A stretch of DNA of 8,811 nt from DASVSL01 sp036388095 (GCA_036388095.1 DASVSL010000042.1:1-8811), one strand, 5' to 3'; shown: positions 1 through 6,110, counted from the first letter of the stretch. The notes: generated by a model not told the origin, from the sequence alone. Program-made: numbers and translations.

Positions 1-1
1 C

Positions 2-841
2 GTTCTCACGATTATCATTGCTGCCTTGTTTGGTGCCGGCTTCTTGGGCTCAATCCTTTACCTGACCCAGTTTAACCAGCAGGTCTTTGGTGCGAGTCCG
101 ACCGAATCAGGCCTGATGATTTTGCCGCTCATCGCCGGTTTGATGGTATCGAGCATCGGCTCGGGCCGACTGATCTCGAAGCTCGGTCACTACAAGATAT
201 TCATGCAGGTCGGGACGGTTTTGGCGGCCGTCATGGTAGGAATGCTGGCGCTACTGACGCCCGATAGCAGCTACCTGTTCGAAGCCATTTTGACACTAGT
301 ACTCGGCTTCGGTCTTGGGCTTGTTATGCCGGTCCTGACGATTGCCGTGCAAAATGAATTCAAACAATCCCAGCTCGGCATTGCGACCAGTTCAGTCCAG
401 CTGTTCCGCAGTCTTGGTAGTACCGTCGGAACGGCCCTATTCGGCGCCATGCTGACCGCCGGCCTGACGACTGGCCTAGCTACGATCGGCGATGATGCCT
501 ACTTGAACTCACTCAAAGACAGTCCGGTCGCGACCCGCATCGGTAGCCTTGACGACAGCAATACGCTACTGACGCTCAACATGCCCGACATCAAAACTGC
601 GATTAGTAACGGCTTTGAGCAAAACGTCTCCCAGCTACCTGGCTCGGCTCAATCCAGCGCCCGACAAGAGTTTTACCGTTCGCAGTCTGCCTATGCCGAC
701 AAAGTCACCACCGCCTTTAGTGATTCACTGCGCGCTCTGTTTCTGACTGCCGCCGCCATGATGGCGCTCGCTGCGCTACTTGTGATTCCGCTCAAAGAGC
801 GCGAGCTTGCTCAGGCTGCGCCCGTTGAACCGAGCCACTAA
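2..841 (+). CDS. DHA2-family (EmrB/QacA-like) MFS drug exporter, C-terminal part
   Basis: The reading frame is open from base 2, so this is the 3' part of a gene that starts before the window; 279 codons are visible, ending at TAA. The protein has about six hydrophobic segments: visible residues 1-24, 37-60, 67-88, 93-120, 132-158 and a last one near 245-265. Between the last two lies a polar loop of about 85 residues. The segment QNEFKQSQLGIATSSVQLFR followed by SLGSTVGTALFGAML is typical of the C-terminal half of 14-helix drug:H+ antiporters of the DHA2 group. Such proteins sit in the cytoplasmic membrane and export cationic or lipophilic drugs, driven by protons. The substrate cannot be read from this part. 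The short charged tail (KERELAQAAP) is ordinary. Family is fairly sure; specificity is unknown. Confidence 0.87.
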   Translation, partial: VLTIIIAALFGAGFLGSILYLTQFNQQVFGASPTESGLMILPLIAGLMVSSIGSGRLISKLGHYKIFMQVGTVLAAVMVGMLALLTPDSSYLFEAILTLVLGFGLGLVMPVLTIAVQNEFKQSQLGIATSSVQLFRSLGSTVGTALFGAMLTAGLTTGLATIGDDAYLNSLKDSPVATRIGSLDDSNTLLTLNMPDIKTAISNGFEQNVSQLPGSAQSSARQEFYRSQSAYADKVTTAFSDSLRALFLTAAAMMALAALLVIPLKERELAQAAPVEPSH

Positions 842-851
842 ATCTCATAAT

Positions 852-898
852 GAAGACGGCTCCCATGCGACTGCTAGTCGCAAGAGAGCCGTATCTTC
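852..898 (-). terminator. Two-storey hairpin, probable terminator of the 902-1291 minus-strand gene
   Basis: An outer stem pairs 852-862 (GAAGACGGCTC) with 886-898 (GAGCCG plus TCTTC, with a two-base TA bulge). An inner stem pairs GCGACT (867-872) with AGTCGC (876-881) over a three-base loop. On the minus strand the hairpin starts four bases after the stop codon of the 129-aa gene and is followed by AT-rich sequence, but not by a clean T-run. It lies between two converging genes and could serve both, although the plus strand has no T-run either. The hairpin is certain; the terminator role is an inference. Confidence 0.6.
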
Positions 899-901
899 CC
901 G

Positions 902-1291
902 TCAGCCCCACGATGGTAAAGTGTCGCTCGGATCGGTCGGGGGTCGGTTATCCGGAAAGTTTCCCCGGATAGCTGCCTCATGGTTCAGGCGCTCCAGGTA
1001 GTAGACCGGCTGCATTCCGTCAGGATCCAAGTCGCTTTGCCGGAGTCGTCCGATGATCCAGACGACGCACAATACGAATGCCATCAGTACGAGGATGTTG
1101 ATCCACGGCAAGGCCAAGAGCCAGCTAAGCGGATCCTCACTGAATGAGGGGGACTGCTCGGTCCACTCGCTCTGCTGTCCGAAAGACCCGGAATCGTCGA
1201 TAATCAGCTCGCACCCCGGCTTCAGTGAACCGTCGCTACGCCATGGGTTGTTGCAGTCGACAAGCGTCATCAGGAGGAACGTTGGTGCCAT
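902..1291 (-). CDS. Single-pass membrane protein of unknown function (129 aa)
   Basis: I do not recognise this protein. Residues 1-55 are polar and acidic and hold two cysteines (C13, C27). Residues 56-81 form one strong transmembrane helix. The rest (82-129) starts with GRLR and is polar and Pro/Asp-rich. By the positive-inside rule the tail after the helix should be cytoplasmic and the two-cysteine N-terminal domain outside, where a disulfide could form. The ATG is supported by GGTGAGG ending four bases upstream. The gene stands alone, with a perfect consensus promoter about 70 bases upstream and a hairpin after the stop. It converges with the exporter gene and diverges from metK. The promoter implies strong expression. 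A plus-strand ORF over the same bases lacks comparable signals. A surface or host-contact role is conceivable but not shown. Confidence 0.75.
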   Translation of the reverse strand: MAPTFLLMTLVDCNNPWRSDGSLKPGCELIIDDSGSFGQQSEWTEQSPSFSEDPLSWLLALPWINILVLMAFVLCVVWIIGRLRQSDLDPDGMQPVYYLERLNHEAAIRGNFPDNRPPTDPSDTLPSWG

Positions 1292-1339
1292 GATACCTCA
1301 CCTTGCTAATGAGCTTTTAGGCTCGTGCGGGAAGATCGA

Positions 1340-1355
1340 CGGACATATATATCCG
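1340..1355. promoter_or_regulatory. Near-palindrome at the start site of the 902-1291 gene, possible operator
   Basis: CGGACATATATATCCG reads as an inverted repeat with one mismatched pair in eight. It begins about where transcription from the minus-strand promoter at 1364-1392 should start, which suits a repressor site or a 5' hairpin on the mRNA. No regulator is encoded nearby. Confidence 0.35.
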
Positions 1356-1363
1356 TTATCTAT

Positions 1364-1392
1364 ATTATAGCAAATTAAATACTCTTTGTCAA
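1364..1392 (-). promoter_or_regulatory. Perfect consensus sigma-70 type promoter
   Basis: On the minus strand TTGACA (1392-1387) and TATAAT (1369-1364) are separated by exactly 17 bases. All twelve consensus positions match. The start point should be near 1357, giving a leader of about 65 bases for the 902-1291 gene. It lies back to back with the metK promoter on the other strand. Confidence 0.9.
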
Positions 1393-1430
1393 ATAATGGT
1401 ATTCGCAGCGTGAAGGGGCGGGTGTGTTTC

Positions 1431-1439
1431 TGCTACAAT
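1431..1439 (+). promoter_or_regulatory. Extended -10 promoter of the metK leader
   Basis: TGCTACAAT fits an extended -10 (TGnTATAAT with one mismatch in the hexamer). The expected -35 position (about 1411-1416, TGAAGG) is weak, as is common with extended -10 promoters. Transcription would start near 1446, just before the 5' strand of the riboswitch P1 helix, leaving a leader of about 190 bases. Confidence 0.6.
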
Positions 1440-1456
1440 AAAGCACGTACATTACT

Positions 1457-1574
1457 AATCACGTATCCAGAGTGCAGCGAGAGATCTAGCTCTATGACCT
1501 GCCGGCAACCAGCTTCTTGATGATTTCATCTCGCGGACACGGTGCCCCTTCTAGCCCTTAGCGGACAGATGATT
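1457..1574 (+). ncRNA. SAM-I/SAM-IV superfamily riboswitch aptamer (SAM sensing, metK control)
   Basis: The core has the signatures of this superfamily. GAGTGCAGCGA (1470-1480) opens P2. GCAG (1474-1477) pairs with CTGC (1499-1502), with a CGA/TGA kink-turn-like interruption, and AGAG (1480-1483) pairs with CTCT (1490-1493). The conserved CCGGCAACC (1502-1510) and GGTGCCCC (1541-1548) flank P3. The P2 loop CTAG (1486-1489) can pair with CTAG (1551-1554), the place where SAM-I forms its pseudoknot. P1 can form between 1457-1468 (AATCA...TATCC) and 1563-1574 (GGACA...TGATT) with a few mismatches. Only eight bases separate the pseudoknot strand from P1, so there is no room for P4. That points to SAM-IV or SAM-I/IV rather than classic SAM-I. 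Its place before metK, the SAM synthetase gene, fits feedback control. The exact subclass is not settled. Confidence 0.85.
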
Positions 1575-1581
1575 TTTTTGA

Positions 1582-1635
1582 AACTCCTTCTGTATCTCGC
1601 CGGGTGAAAAGAGATACAACAAAGGAGTTATTTTT
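1582..1635 (+). promoter_or_regulatory. Expression platform: hairpin that sequesters the metK ribosome binding site
   Basis: AACTCCTT (1582-1589) pairs with AAGGAGTT (1622-1629), and TGTATCTC (1591-1598) pairs with GAGATACA (1611-1618). That makes 16 base pairs interrupted by a 1x3 internal loop and closed by a 12-base loop. The Shine-Dalgarno AAGGAG (1622-1627) is wholly inside the stem. The stem is followed by ATTTTT and then the ATG, so the same hairpin could also act as an intrinsic terminator. In the ligand-bound state it would switch metK off by one or both routes. TCTCGC (1595-1600) could instead pair with GCGAGA (1477-1482) in aptamer helix P2, a possible switch strand. Confidence 0.8.
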
Positions 1636-2658
1636 ATGTCAAAACCAATCTACACCGGGGCCTCCATTAAAGGCACGCCTTTAATGGGGTTACGCACCGC
1701 CGAAAGCGTTTCGCCGAAACATCCGGACAAACTCTGCGACCAGATTTCTGACGCGTTGCTCGATGCGCATTTGGCGCAGGACCCATCCGCACGGGTGGCG
1801 ATCGATGTGACCGGCGGCCATGGCACCGTCTTCGTCACTGGCGAGGTAACGTCAAAGGCGACGGATGTCGACGTCGAGAGCATCGTGCGCCGGATCGCTG
1901 GCAACGTACGAGTTCTCGAACACATCGCGGCCCAAAGCCCAGAAATCGCCCACGGCGTTGATACTGGCGGTGCTGGTGACCAAGGGATTATGGTCGGCTA
2001 CGCAACCAATGAAACAGAAGAATTATTACCCCTCGAAGTTGTCTTATCACGGCGCTTGAACCAAAACCTATACGAACGCTGGCCCCACGATGGCAAGACG
2101 CAGGTCACGCTCAAGGATGGTCACGTCGTCAGTGTCGTTGCAAGTTTCCAGCACGCGCCCAAAGACGATCTCGCCGCACAAGTTCTGACATGGTTCAAGC
2201 ATGAACCTCTCGCGACATCGATTGATGGAATTTTTGCATTACACGCCAACCCGGCGGGTGACTGGGAGCAAGGTGGTTTCGACGCCGACGCTGGTCTGAC
2301 TGGTCGAAAACTAGTCGTCGACAACTACGGCCCGCGTATCCCGATTGGTGGCGGTGCCTTTAGCGGCAAGGATCCAAGCAAAGTCGACCGCTCGGCGGCA
2401 TACATGGCCCGACGGATCGCCATCGATTATCTACGTCAACGCAAGGCGCACGAAGTCTATGTCTTTTTGGCCTATGCAATCGGCTATGCCGAACCATTGG
2501 AAGCAACGGTCGTCATCGATGGCCAAAGCGAGGTGGTAGACGGCTATGATCTGACGCCAGCTGGTATCATTGCGGCCCTCGATCTCAAACGGCCGATCTA
2601 CGAGCCAACAGCCCGCTACGGCCATTTCGGTCACACGGGTTTGGCCTGGGATATTTAG
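1636..2658 (+). CDS. metK: S-adenosylmethionine synthetase (methionine adenosyltransferase)
   Basis: MetK makes S-adenosylmethionine from ATP and L-methionine, releasing phosphate and pyrophosphate (EC 2.5.1.6). The family signatures are present: ESVSPKHPDK at residues 23-32 (usually GHPDK), GAGDQGIMVGYATNE, GLTGRKLVVDNYG, the ATP-binding GGGAFSGKDPSKVDRSAAY, YAIGYAEP and ARYGHFG near the C-terminus. At 340 residues it is shorter than the usual 380-400, with shortened loops but all core motifs. The E. coli ARVACE segment is ARVAID here. A 16-residue N-terminal extension precedes MGLRTAES. The ATG at 1636 is chosen because AAGGAG ends eight bases upstream; M17 (1684) is a possible but poorer start. 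The gene is preceded by a SAM riboswitch and an RBS-masking hairpin, so its product should repress its own synthesis. It converges with a small gene one base beyond its stop. Confidence 0.97.
   Translation: MSKPIYTGASIKGTPLMGLRTAESVSPKHPDKLCDQISDALLDAHLAQDPSARVAIDVTGGHGTVFVTGEVTSKATDVDVESIVRRIAGNVRVLEHIAAQSPEIAHGVDTGGAGDQGIMVGYATNETEELLPLEVVLSRRLNQNLYERWPHDGKTQVTLKDGHVVSVVASFQHAPKDDLAAQVLTWFKHEPLATSIDGIFALHANPAGDWEQGGFDADAGLTGRKLVVDNYGPRIPIGGGAFSGKDPSKVDRSAAYMARRIAIDYLRQRKAHEVYVFLAYAIGYAEPLEATVVIDGQSEVVDGYDLTPAGIIAALDLKRPIYEPTARYGHFGHTGLAWDI
1662..1689 (+). repeat. Perfect inverted repeat inside the first codons of metK
   Basis: CCATTAAAGGC (1664-1674) and GCCTTTAATGG (1677-1687) are perfect reverse complements separated by two bases, and C1662-G1689 plus a T-G wobble extend the stem. 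It folds as a stem of 10-12 pairs over a CACG loop, 26 bases after the start codon. There is no T-run behind it. It could slow early elongation, stabilise the mRNA or bind a protein. It encodes the N-terminal extension, which is not part of the conserved MetK core. Confidence 0.6.
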
Positions 2659-2659
2659 C

Positions 2660-2836
2660 TTACTCGAGGTAGCCGTTTTGCCGCAGTTGCCAGTATACCC
2701 AGACGCAAAGGCCGCCGCCGATGACCGTTCCTAAGATGCTCCAGCCGCCCAGCGGTGGTTGACCAAACAGTGTCGGTAGCCAGCCGCCAACACCCATGCC
2801 GACCGACAAAAGAATATACATAGGCAGCTTGCTCAT
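2660..2836 (-). CDS. Small two-helix membrane protein of unknown function (58 aa)
   Basis: This 58-codon frame fills the gap between metK and the DUF2130 gene. It starts MSKLPMYILLSVGMGVGGWL and has two hydrophobic stretches: residues 6-20, and about 33-49 ending in VWVYW. A short loop (PTLFGQPP) joins them and the tail LRQNGYLE is polar. Such glycine-rich two-helix miniproteins are common in reduced genomes; I cannot name a family with confidence. The stop lies one base from that of metK, on the opposite strand. There is no good Shine-Dalgarno. Instead TAGACT (2848-2843 on the minus strand) ends six bases before the ATG, as at other leaderless starts here. Against it: the short length and lack of a homologue I can recognise. 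For it: start signal, gap-free fit, membrane pattern. Confidence 0.7.
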   Translation of the reverse strand: MSKLPMYILLSVGMGVGGWLPTLFGQPPLGGWSILGTVIGGGLCVWVYWQLRQNGYLE

Positions 2837-2842
2837 GGACCC

Positions 2843-2848
2843 AGTCTA
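2843..2848 (-). promoter_or_regulatory. -10 box of the leaderless 58-aa gene
   Basis: TAGACT on the minus strand is followed by exactly six bases and the ATG at 2836. Overlapping it, TGGTATAGA gives an alternative extended -10 shifted two bases upstream. Either choice leaves almost no 5' leader. Confidence 0.5.
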
Positions 2849-2870
2849 TACCAGGGGGTGATAGACGGGG

Positions 2871-2876
2871 TAAAAT
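2871..2876 (+). promoter_or_regulatory. -10 box of the leaderless DUF2130 gene
   Basis: TAAAAT matches five of six consensus bases. The second ATG (2883) follows after six bases, so the mRNA should start at or next to it. This also weakens the case for the first ATG (2880). No Shine-Dalgarno lies at a useful distance. Confidence 0.6.
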
Positions 2877-2879
2877 GGA

Positions 2880-4181
2880 ATGATGAACGAAATCAAATGC
2901 CCAAAATGCGGCGAAGCCTTTACCGTTGACGAAGCCGGCTACGCCAGTATCCTCAAGCAAGTCCGTGACCATGAATTTGCCCAAGAACTTCATGACCGCG
3001 AGCGGCTGCTCAAAAACGAACAAGCCGCTGCGCTTCGCCTGGTCGAGGAAAAAACCAAAAGTGCACTTGCCAGTGACCTCGCCAAAAAAGAGACCGAGAT
3101 CGCTTCGCTCAGAGCCGACAAAGAACTAGCCATAACGCAGCTACAGGCGCTAAAAGACGCCGAGTTGACCGAGCTACGTGCCCGGCTGGAATCAAGCGAG
3201 ACAGAGCGACGCCTGGCCGTTACCGAAGCCGTCGGGCGCATCGAAAAAGAACGCGACCGGTTGCAACATGAGCTGGTAAGTAAAGACAATGAGCGCAGTT
3301 TGCTCGAAGCCAGCCTGAAGGACAGATTCGCCCACGAGCTGCAATCAAAAGACGACCTGATCCGGCTAAAGGACGAAGAAATCGCTTTCCGGAAAGATAT
3401 GAAAGCGAAGTTATCGACCAAGATGGTCGGCGAATCATTGGAGCAACACTGCGAGACCGAATTCAACCGTCTGCGCGCGACCGGGTTCCAGCGCGCCTAC
3501 TTCGAAAAAGATAATGACTCTCGGACAGGCAGTAAGGGTGACTATATCTACCGCGAAACTGACGAAACCGACAATGAAGTCATTTCGATCATGTTCGAGA
3601 TGAAAAATGAAGGCGACGAAACGGCGAGCAAGAAGACGAACGAAGCCTTCCTGCGTGAACTCGACAAAGACCGCGTCGAGAAAAAGTGCGAGTACGCCGT
3701 GCTGGTATCACTGCTCGAAGCCGATAACGAACTGTATAACTCGGGTATTGTCGATATGTCGCACCGCTACCCGAAAATGTATGTCATTCGGCCGCAGTTT
3801 TTCATTCCGATTATCACGCTGCTGCGAAATGCGGCCCTGAACTCGATGGCCTACAAAGCCGAACTTGCCTTGGTCCGTAATCAGAACATCGACATCACCA
3901 ACTTCGAAGACAACGTCAATTCGTTCAAAGAAGGCTTCGCTCGCAATTACGACCTGGCCAGTCGCAAATTCAAAACCGCCATCGACGAGATCGATAAGAC
4001 GATTGACCACCTCCAAAAAACGAAAGATAACTTGCTGGCTTCCGAAAATAATCTACGTCTCGCGAACAATAAAGCCGATGACCTGACCGTCAAGAAGCTG
4101 ACGCGCGGCAACCCGACGATGGCCGCCAAATTCGCTGAGTTAGAAGGCGATCCTGATCCTGCCCCTCGCCTGATTGACTAG
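2880..4181 (+). CDS. DUF2130 family protein: half zinc-ribbon, coiled coil and PD-(D/E)xK-like nuclease fold
   Basis: Residues 1-15 carry a single CPKCG knuckle, half of a zinc ribbon. Residues 25-185 are a long, highly charged coiled coil. Residues 186-310 form the conserved domain: GES-LEQHCETEFNR, then GSKGDYIYRE with D221, then MFEMKNE with E240 and K242, then a KKCEYAVLVSLLE strand. D221...E240-x-K242 fits the PD-(D/E)xK pattern, and DUF2130 proteins are known to share a restriction-endonuclease-like fold. A second coiled coil covers about 355-410. The family has no settled function; a DNA-associated role is plausible from the fold. At 433 residues the length is normal. The start is ATG 2880 or, more likely, ATG 2883, six bases after a TAAAAT box; the product differs by one Met. 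The stop lies one base from the next, convergent gene. Confidence 0.9.
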   Translation: MMNEIKCPKCGEAFTVDEAGYASILKQVRDHEFAQELHDRERLLKNEQAAALRLVEEKTKSALASDLAKKETEIASLRADKELAITQLQALKDAELTELRARLESSETERRLAVTEAVGRIEKERDRLQHELVSKDNERSLLEASLKDRFAHELQSKDDLIRLKDEEIAFRKDMKAKLSTKMVGESLEQHCETEFNRLRATGFQRAYFEKDNDSRTGSKGDYIYRETDETDNEVISIMFEMKNEGDETASKKTNEAFLRELDKDRVEKKCEYAVLVSLLEADNELYNSGIVDMSHRYPKMYVIRPQFFIPIITLLRNAALNSMAYKAELALVRNQNIDITNFEDNVNSFKEGFARNYDLASRKFKTAIDEIDKTIDHLQKTKDNLLASENNLRLANNKADDLTVKKLTRGNPTMAAKFAELEGDPDPAPRLID

Positions 4182-4182
4182 G

Positions 4183-4716
4183 CTACTTGGCGCCGATTTT
4201 CAGCAGCACGATTCCACCGACGATCACAGCCTGAATCCCAACTGACAACAGGGCAGTCGTAAATGAATTGCTCTTCGTTTTGCCAGACCGTAAAATGCCG
4301 ATCGTTAGCGCCGCAATGGCAATCGTGACATCGGCGATCAGGGCGGTTCGAATCGTAATTGTTTCAAGCGCAGCCAGGCTCAACACGATCAATGACGGCA
4401 AGGCGGCAAACAGCATCCCGCGGTGGATCGTGAACTCGTGCACCAGTTCGGCGCGCGGCATGTTTTTGTCATGAATAATCCGGTACGACATGACGGCGGC
4501 GAAAATGCTCGCCGCCCATAGGCCAAGCATGGTACTGACGATTGTGACGTAGGCGCTATGGACGGTTAGATCAGTCTTTAGTAGTAACCCGATGTTGATT
4601 GCCAGCAGCGTCACGCCGCCATAGATGCGCTCGTTCAGGTAGCCGATCTGCTTTTCGCGGCTTTGGTCTGACGGCTTTGTAAACAGGTTGCGCAGGCTGC
4701 GCGAGGGTTTAGGCAT
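4183..4716 (-). CDS. Multi-pass membrane protein of unknown function (177 aa)
   Basis: I do not recognise the family. The N-terminus is basic (MPKPSRSLRNLFTKPSDQSR), then come about five hydrophobic segments near residues 33-46, 54-76, 99-117, 122-142 and 154-174. The stretch ERIYGGVTLLAINIGLLL suggests a cytoplasmic helix entering the membrane. Loops are short, with a basic turn (RSGKTKSN) between the last two helices. No catalytic motif is visible, so a structural or transport-accessory role is as likely as any. The gene converges with the DUF2130 gene, leaving one base between stop codons, and diverges from the glycosylase gene with start codons 37 bases apart. TACACT on the minus strand (4728-4723) ends six bases before the ATG, so the mRNA is probably leaderless. 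No Shine-Dalgarno is visible. Confidence 0.82.
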   Translation of the reverse strand: MPKPSRSLRNLFTKPSDQSREKQIGYLNERIYGGVTLLAINIGLLLKTDLTVHSAYVTIVSTMLGLWAASIFAAVMSYRIIHDKNMPRAELVHEFTIHRGMLFAALPSLIVLSLAALETITIRTALIADVTIAIAALTIGILRSGKTKSNSFTTALLSVGIQAVIVGGIVLLKIGAK

Positions 4717-4722
4717 TCACTC

Positions 4723-4746
4723 AGTGTAGTCTATGCGGCGTACACT
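4723..4746. promoter_or_regulatory. Mirrored divergent -10 boxes for two leaderless genes
   Basis: AGTGTA (4723-4728) and TACACT (4741-4746) form an inverted repeat with 12 bases between. The left copy reads TACACT on the minus strand, six bases before the ATG at 4716. The right copy reads TACACT on the plus strand, seven bases before the ATG at 4754. Each -35 region falls on or beyond the other's -10 and matches poorly. The arrangement implies that polymerases compete for the site. Confidence 0.65.
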
Positions 4747-4753
4747 GGATGTC

Positions 4754-5326
4754 ATGACTGACCGCAGTGTGCTTAATGATGATGCCGTATCTGCTGCTCG
4801 GCGCTTACTTGGCGCCGAGCTCACCCGCGAACTGCCGGGTGGCACCGCGCGTCTACGAATCGTCGAGACCGAGGCCTATGATCAAACCGACGCCGCCAGC
4901 CACAGCTATAGCGGCCGGACGCCGCGCACCGACGTCATGTTTGGCCCCGCTAGGCACCTGTACGTCTATTTTACCTATGGCATGCACTACTGCATGAACG
5001 TCGTCGTTGGCCCGGAAGGCTATGGCGCTGCGGTATTGATTCGCGCTGTCGAGCCAGTGACTCGATCTGACGAAATAATTCTGCAACAGCAACGACTCAA
5101 AAACGGCGTCGAGTTGACTAACGGCCCGGCCAAATTATGCCAGGCACTTGCGGTCGACCGCATCATGAACGGCCACGACCTGGCGCAGGCACCACTACAG
5201 CTTGTTATGAGTGATGCTATCCCAGATGAAACCGTCATTACGACGACCCGCGTCGGCATCAGCAAAGCCCGCGACGAGCCGTGGCGGTTTTATATCCGCG
5301 GAAATCCATATGTATCGCGCGTATAA
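4754..5326 (+). CDS. 3-methyladenine DNA glycosylase, AAG/MPG type
   Basis: The enzyme cuts alkylated purines such as 3-methyladenine and hypoxanthine from DNA, the first step of base excision repair (EC 3.2.2.21 group). The family motifs are clear: IVETEAYDQTDAASHSYSGR with the catalytic Glu of ETEAY, TPRTDVMFGPARHLYVYFTYGMHYCMNVV, GAAVLIRAVEP, LTNGPAKLCQAL and RVGISKARDEPWRFYIRGNPYVSR. With the start used here it has 190 residues, normal for a bacterial AAG. An in-frame ATG at 4733 would add seven residues (MRRTLDV), but the -10 box TACACT lies inside that extension and ends seven bases before 4754. I therefore take 4754 as the start of both transcript and protein. The stop codon overlaps the TATAAT of the next gene, so the two are probably separate units. 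Confidence 0.94.
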   Translation: MTDRSVLNDDAVSAARRLLGAELTRELPGGTARLRIVETEAYDQTDAASHSYSGRTPRTDVMFGPARHLYVYFTYGMHYCMNVVVGPEGYGAAVLIRAVEPVTRSDEIILQQQRLKNGVELTNGPAKLCQALAVDRIMNGHDLAQAPLQLVMSDAIPDETVITTTRVGISKARDEPWRFYIRGNPYVSRV

Positions 5327-5347
5327 TAGGCAGTATTAACTAGGAGG
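5322..5347 (+). promoter_or_regulatory. -10 box and canonical Shine-Dalgarno of the flavodoxin-like gene
   Basis: TATAAT (5322-5327) overlaps the stop codon of the glycosylase gene. AGGAGG (5342-5347) then lies seven bases before the ATG at 5355. The leader would be about 20 bases. No good -35 is visible 17 bases upstream. A full consensus Shine-Dalgarno contrasts with the leaderless start of the gene just upstream and suggests strong translation. Confidence 0.7.
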
Positions 5348-5354
5348 AACCACC

Positions 5355-6083
5355 ATGGCTGACGCACCAGACTTCAGCGGCCTTTCAGCCATCTTTTTCA
5401 ACGGCACCTTAACCAAAGGCGACAAGCCCAGCCACACCGACGGCTTGATCCGTCGCAGCGAAGAATTGATGAAACAAAATGGGGTGAAAACCGAAGTCAT
5501 CCGGACAATTAACACCGACATGGCAACTGGGATATACCCGGACATGACCGAATACGGCTACGATAGCGACGAGTGGCCAGCTATTTTCGAACGCGTCAAA
5601 GCCGCCGATATTGTCGTTATTGGTGGACCAATCTGGTTGGGCGATAACAGCTCGATGACGAAGAAACTGATTGAACGCATCTATGCCAATTCATCGGACG
5701 TCAACGAACAAGGGCAGAACATCTACTACGGCAAAGTCGGTGGCTGCCTGATCACAGGCAACGAGGACGGCGTCAAGCACTGTTCGAGTAACGTGCTCTA
5801 CAGCCTGCAGCACGTCGGCTTCACAATTCCCCCACAGGCCGATGCCGGCTGGCTCGGCGAGATCGGCCCTGGTCCGAGCTACCTGGACGAAGGCTCCGGT
5901 GGTCCGGAAAACGACTTCACCAACAAGAATCTGACCTTCATGACCTACAACCTGATGCACATGGCCCGACTACTCAAAGGCGCCGGTGGCGTACCAGCCT
6001 ATGGTAACCAGCCAAGCAAATGGAAAGGCGGCGAGCATTTTGGGTTTGACGAGGTGGCTACCCACGCTGCCAACACGATGTAG
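5355..6083 (+). CDS. Flavodoxin-fold NAD(P)H-dependent FMN oxidoreductase family protein
   Basis: The N-terminal strand and loop (AIFFNGTLTKG...HTDGLI, residues 12-31) match the FMN-phosphate loop of flavodoxin-like reductases. ADIVVIGGPIWLGDNSSMTKKLIERIYA (about 83-110) is the second flavin-binding loop and helix, comparable to PxWxGxxSxxLKxxIDR in FMN_red/WrbA-like proteins. VGGCLITGNEDGVKHCSSNVLYSLQHVGF continues the Rossmann-like core. At 242 residues it is longer than simple flavodoxins; the last 60 residues (NLTFMTYNLMHMARLLKGAG and the tail) probably form extra helices. It should be cytoplasmic and bind FMN; its electron acceptor is unknown. Possible roles are quinone or flavin reduction under oxidative stress. 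The strong Shine-Dalgarno supports the ATG. No clear terminator follows. Confidence 0.86.
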   Translation: MADAPDFSGLSAIFFNGTLTKGDKPSHTDGLIRRSEELMKQNGVKTEVIRTINTDMATGIYPDMTEYGYDSDEWPAIFERVKAADIVVIGGPIWLGDNSSMTKKLIERIYANSSDVNEQGQNIYYGKVGGCLITGNEDGVKHCSSNVLYSLQHVGFTIPPQADAGWLGEIGPGPSYLDEGSGGPENDFTNKNLTFMTYNLMHMARLLKGAGGVPAYGNQPSKWKGGEHFGFDEVATHAANTM

Positions 6084-6110
6084 CGCAGCCGCAAACAAAC
6101 ATCAAAGGTA

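Noticed and set aside
807..1001. Plus-strand ORF of 64 codons overlapping the end of the exporter gene
   Set aside because: It reads through the 852-898 hairpin, is Arg/Ser-rich shadow sequence and has no start signals.
1053..1370. Plus-strand ORF of 105 codons opposite the 129-aa membrane protein gene
   Set aside because: It has no ribosome site or promoter, its product is unlike a folded protein, and it runs over the consensus promoter of the opposite-strand gene.
1573..1579. T7 run right after the riboswitch P1 helix, as a terminator with the aptamer itself as stem
   Set aside because: The P1 helix is imperfect and AT-rich at its base, and a better expression platform follows; possible but not supported.
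2655..3023. Minus-strand ORF of 122 codons spanning the start of the DUF2130 gene
   Set aside because: It overlaps both real genes in another frame; the 58-aa frame in the same gap has a membrane pattern and a -10 box.
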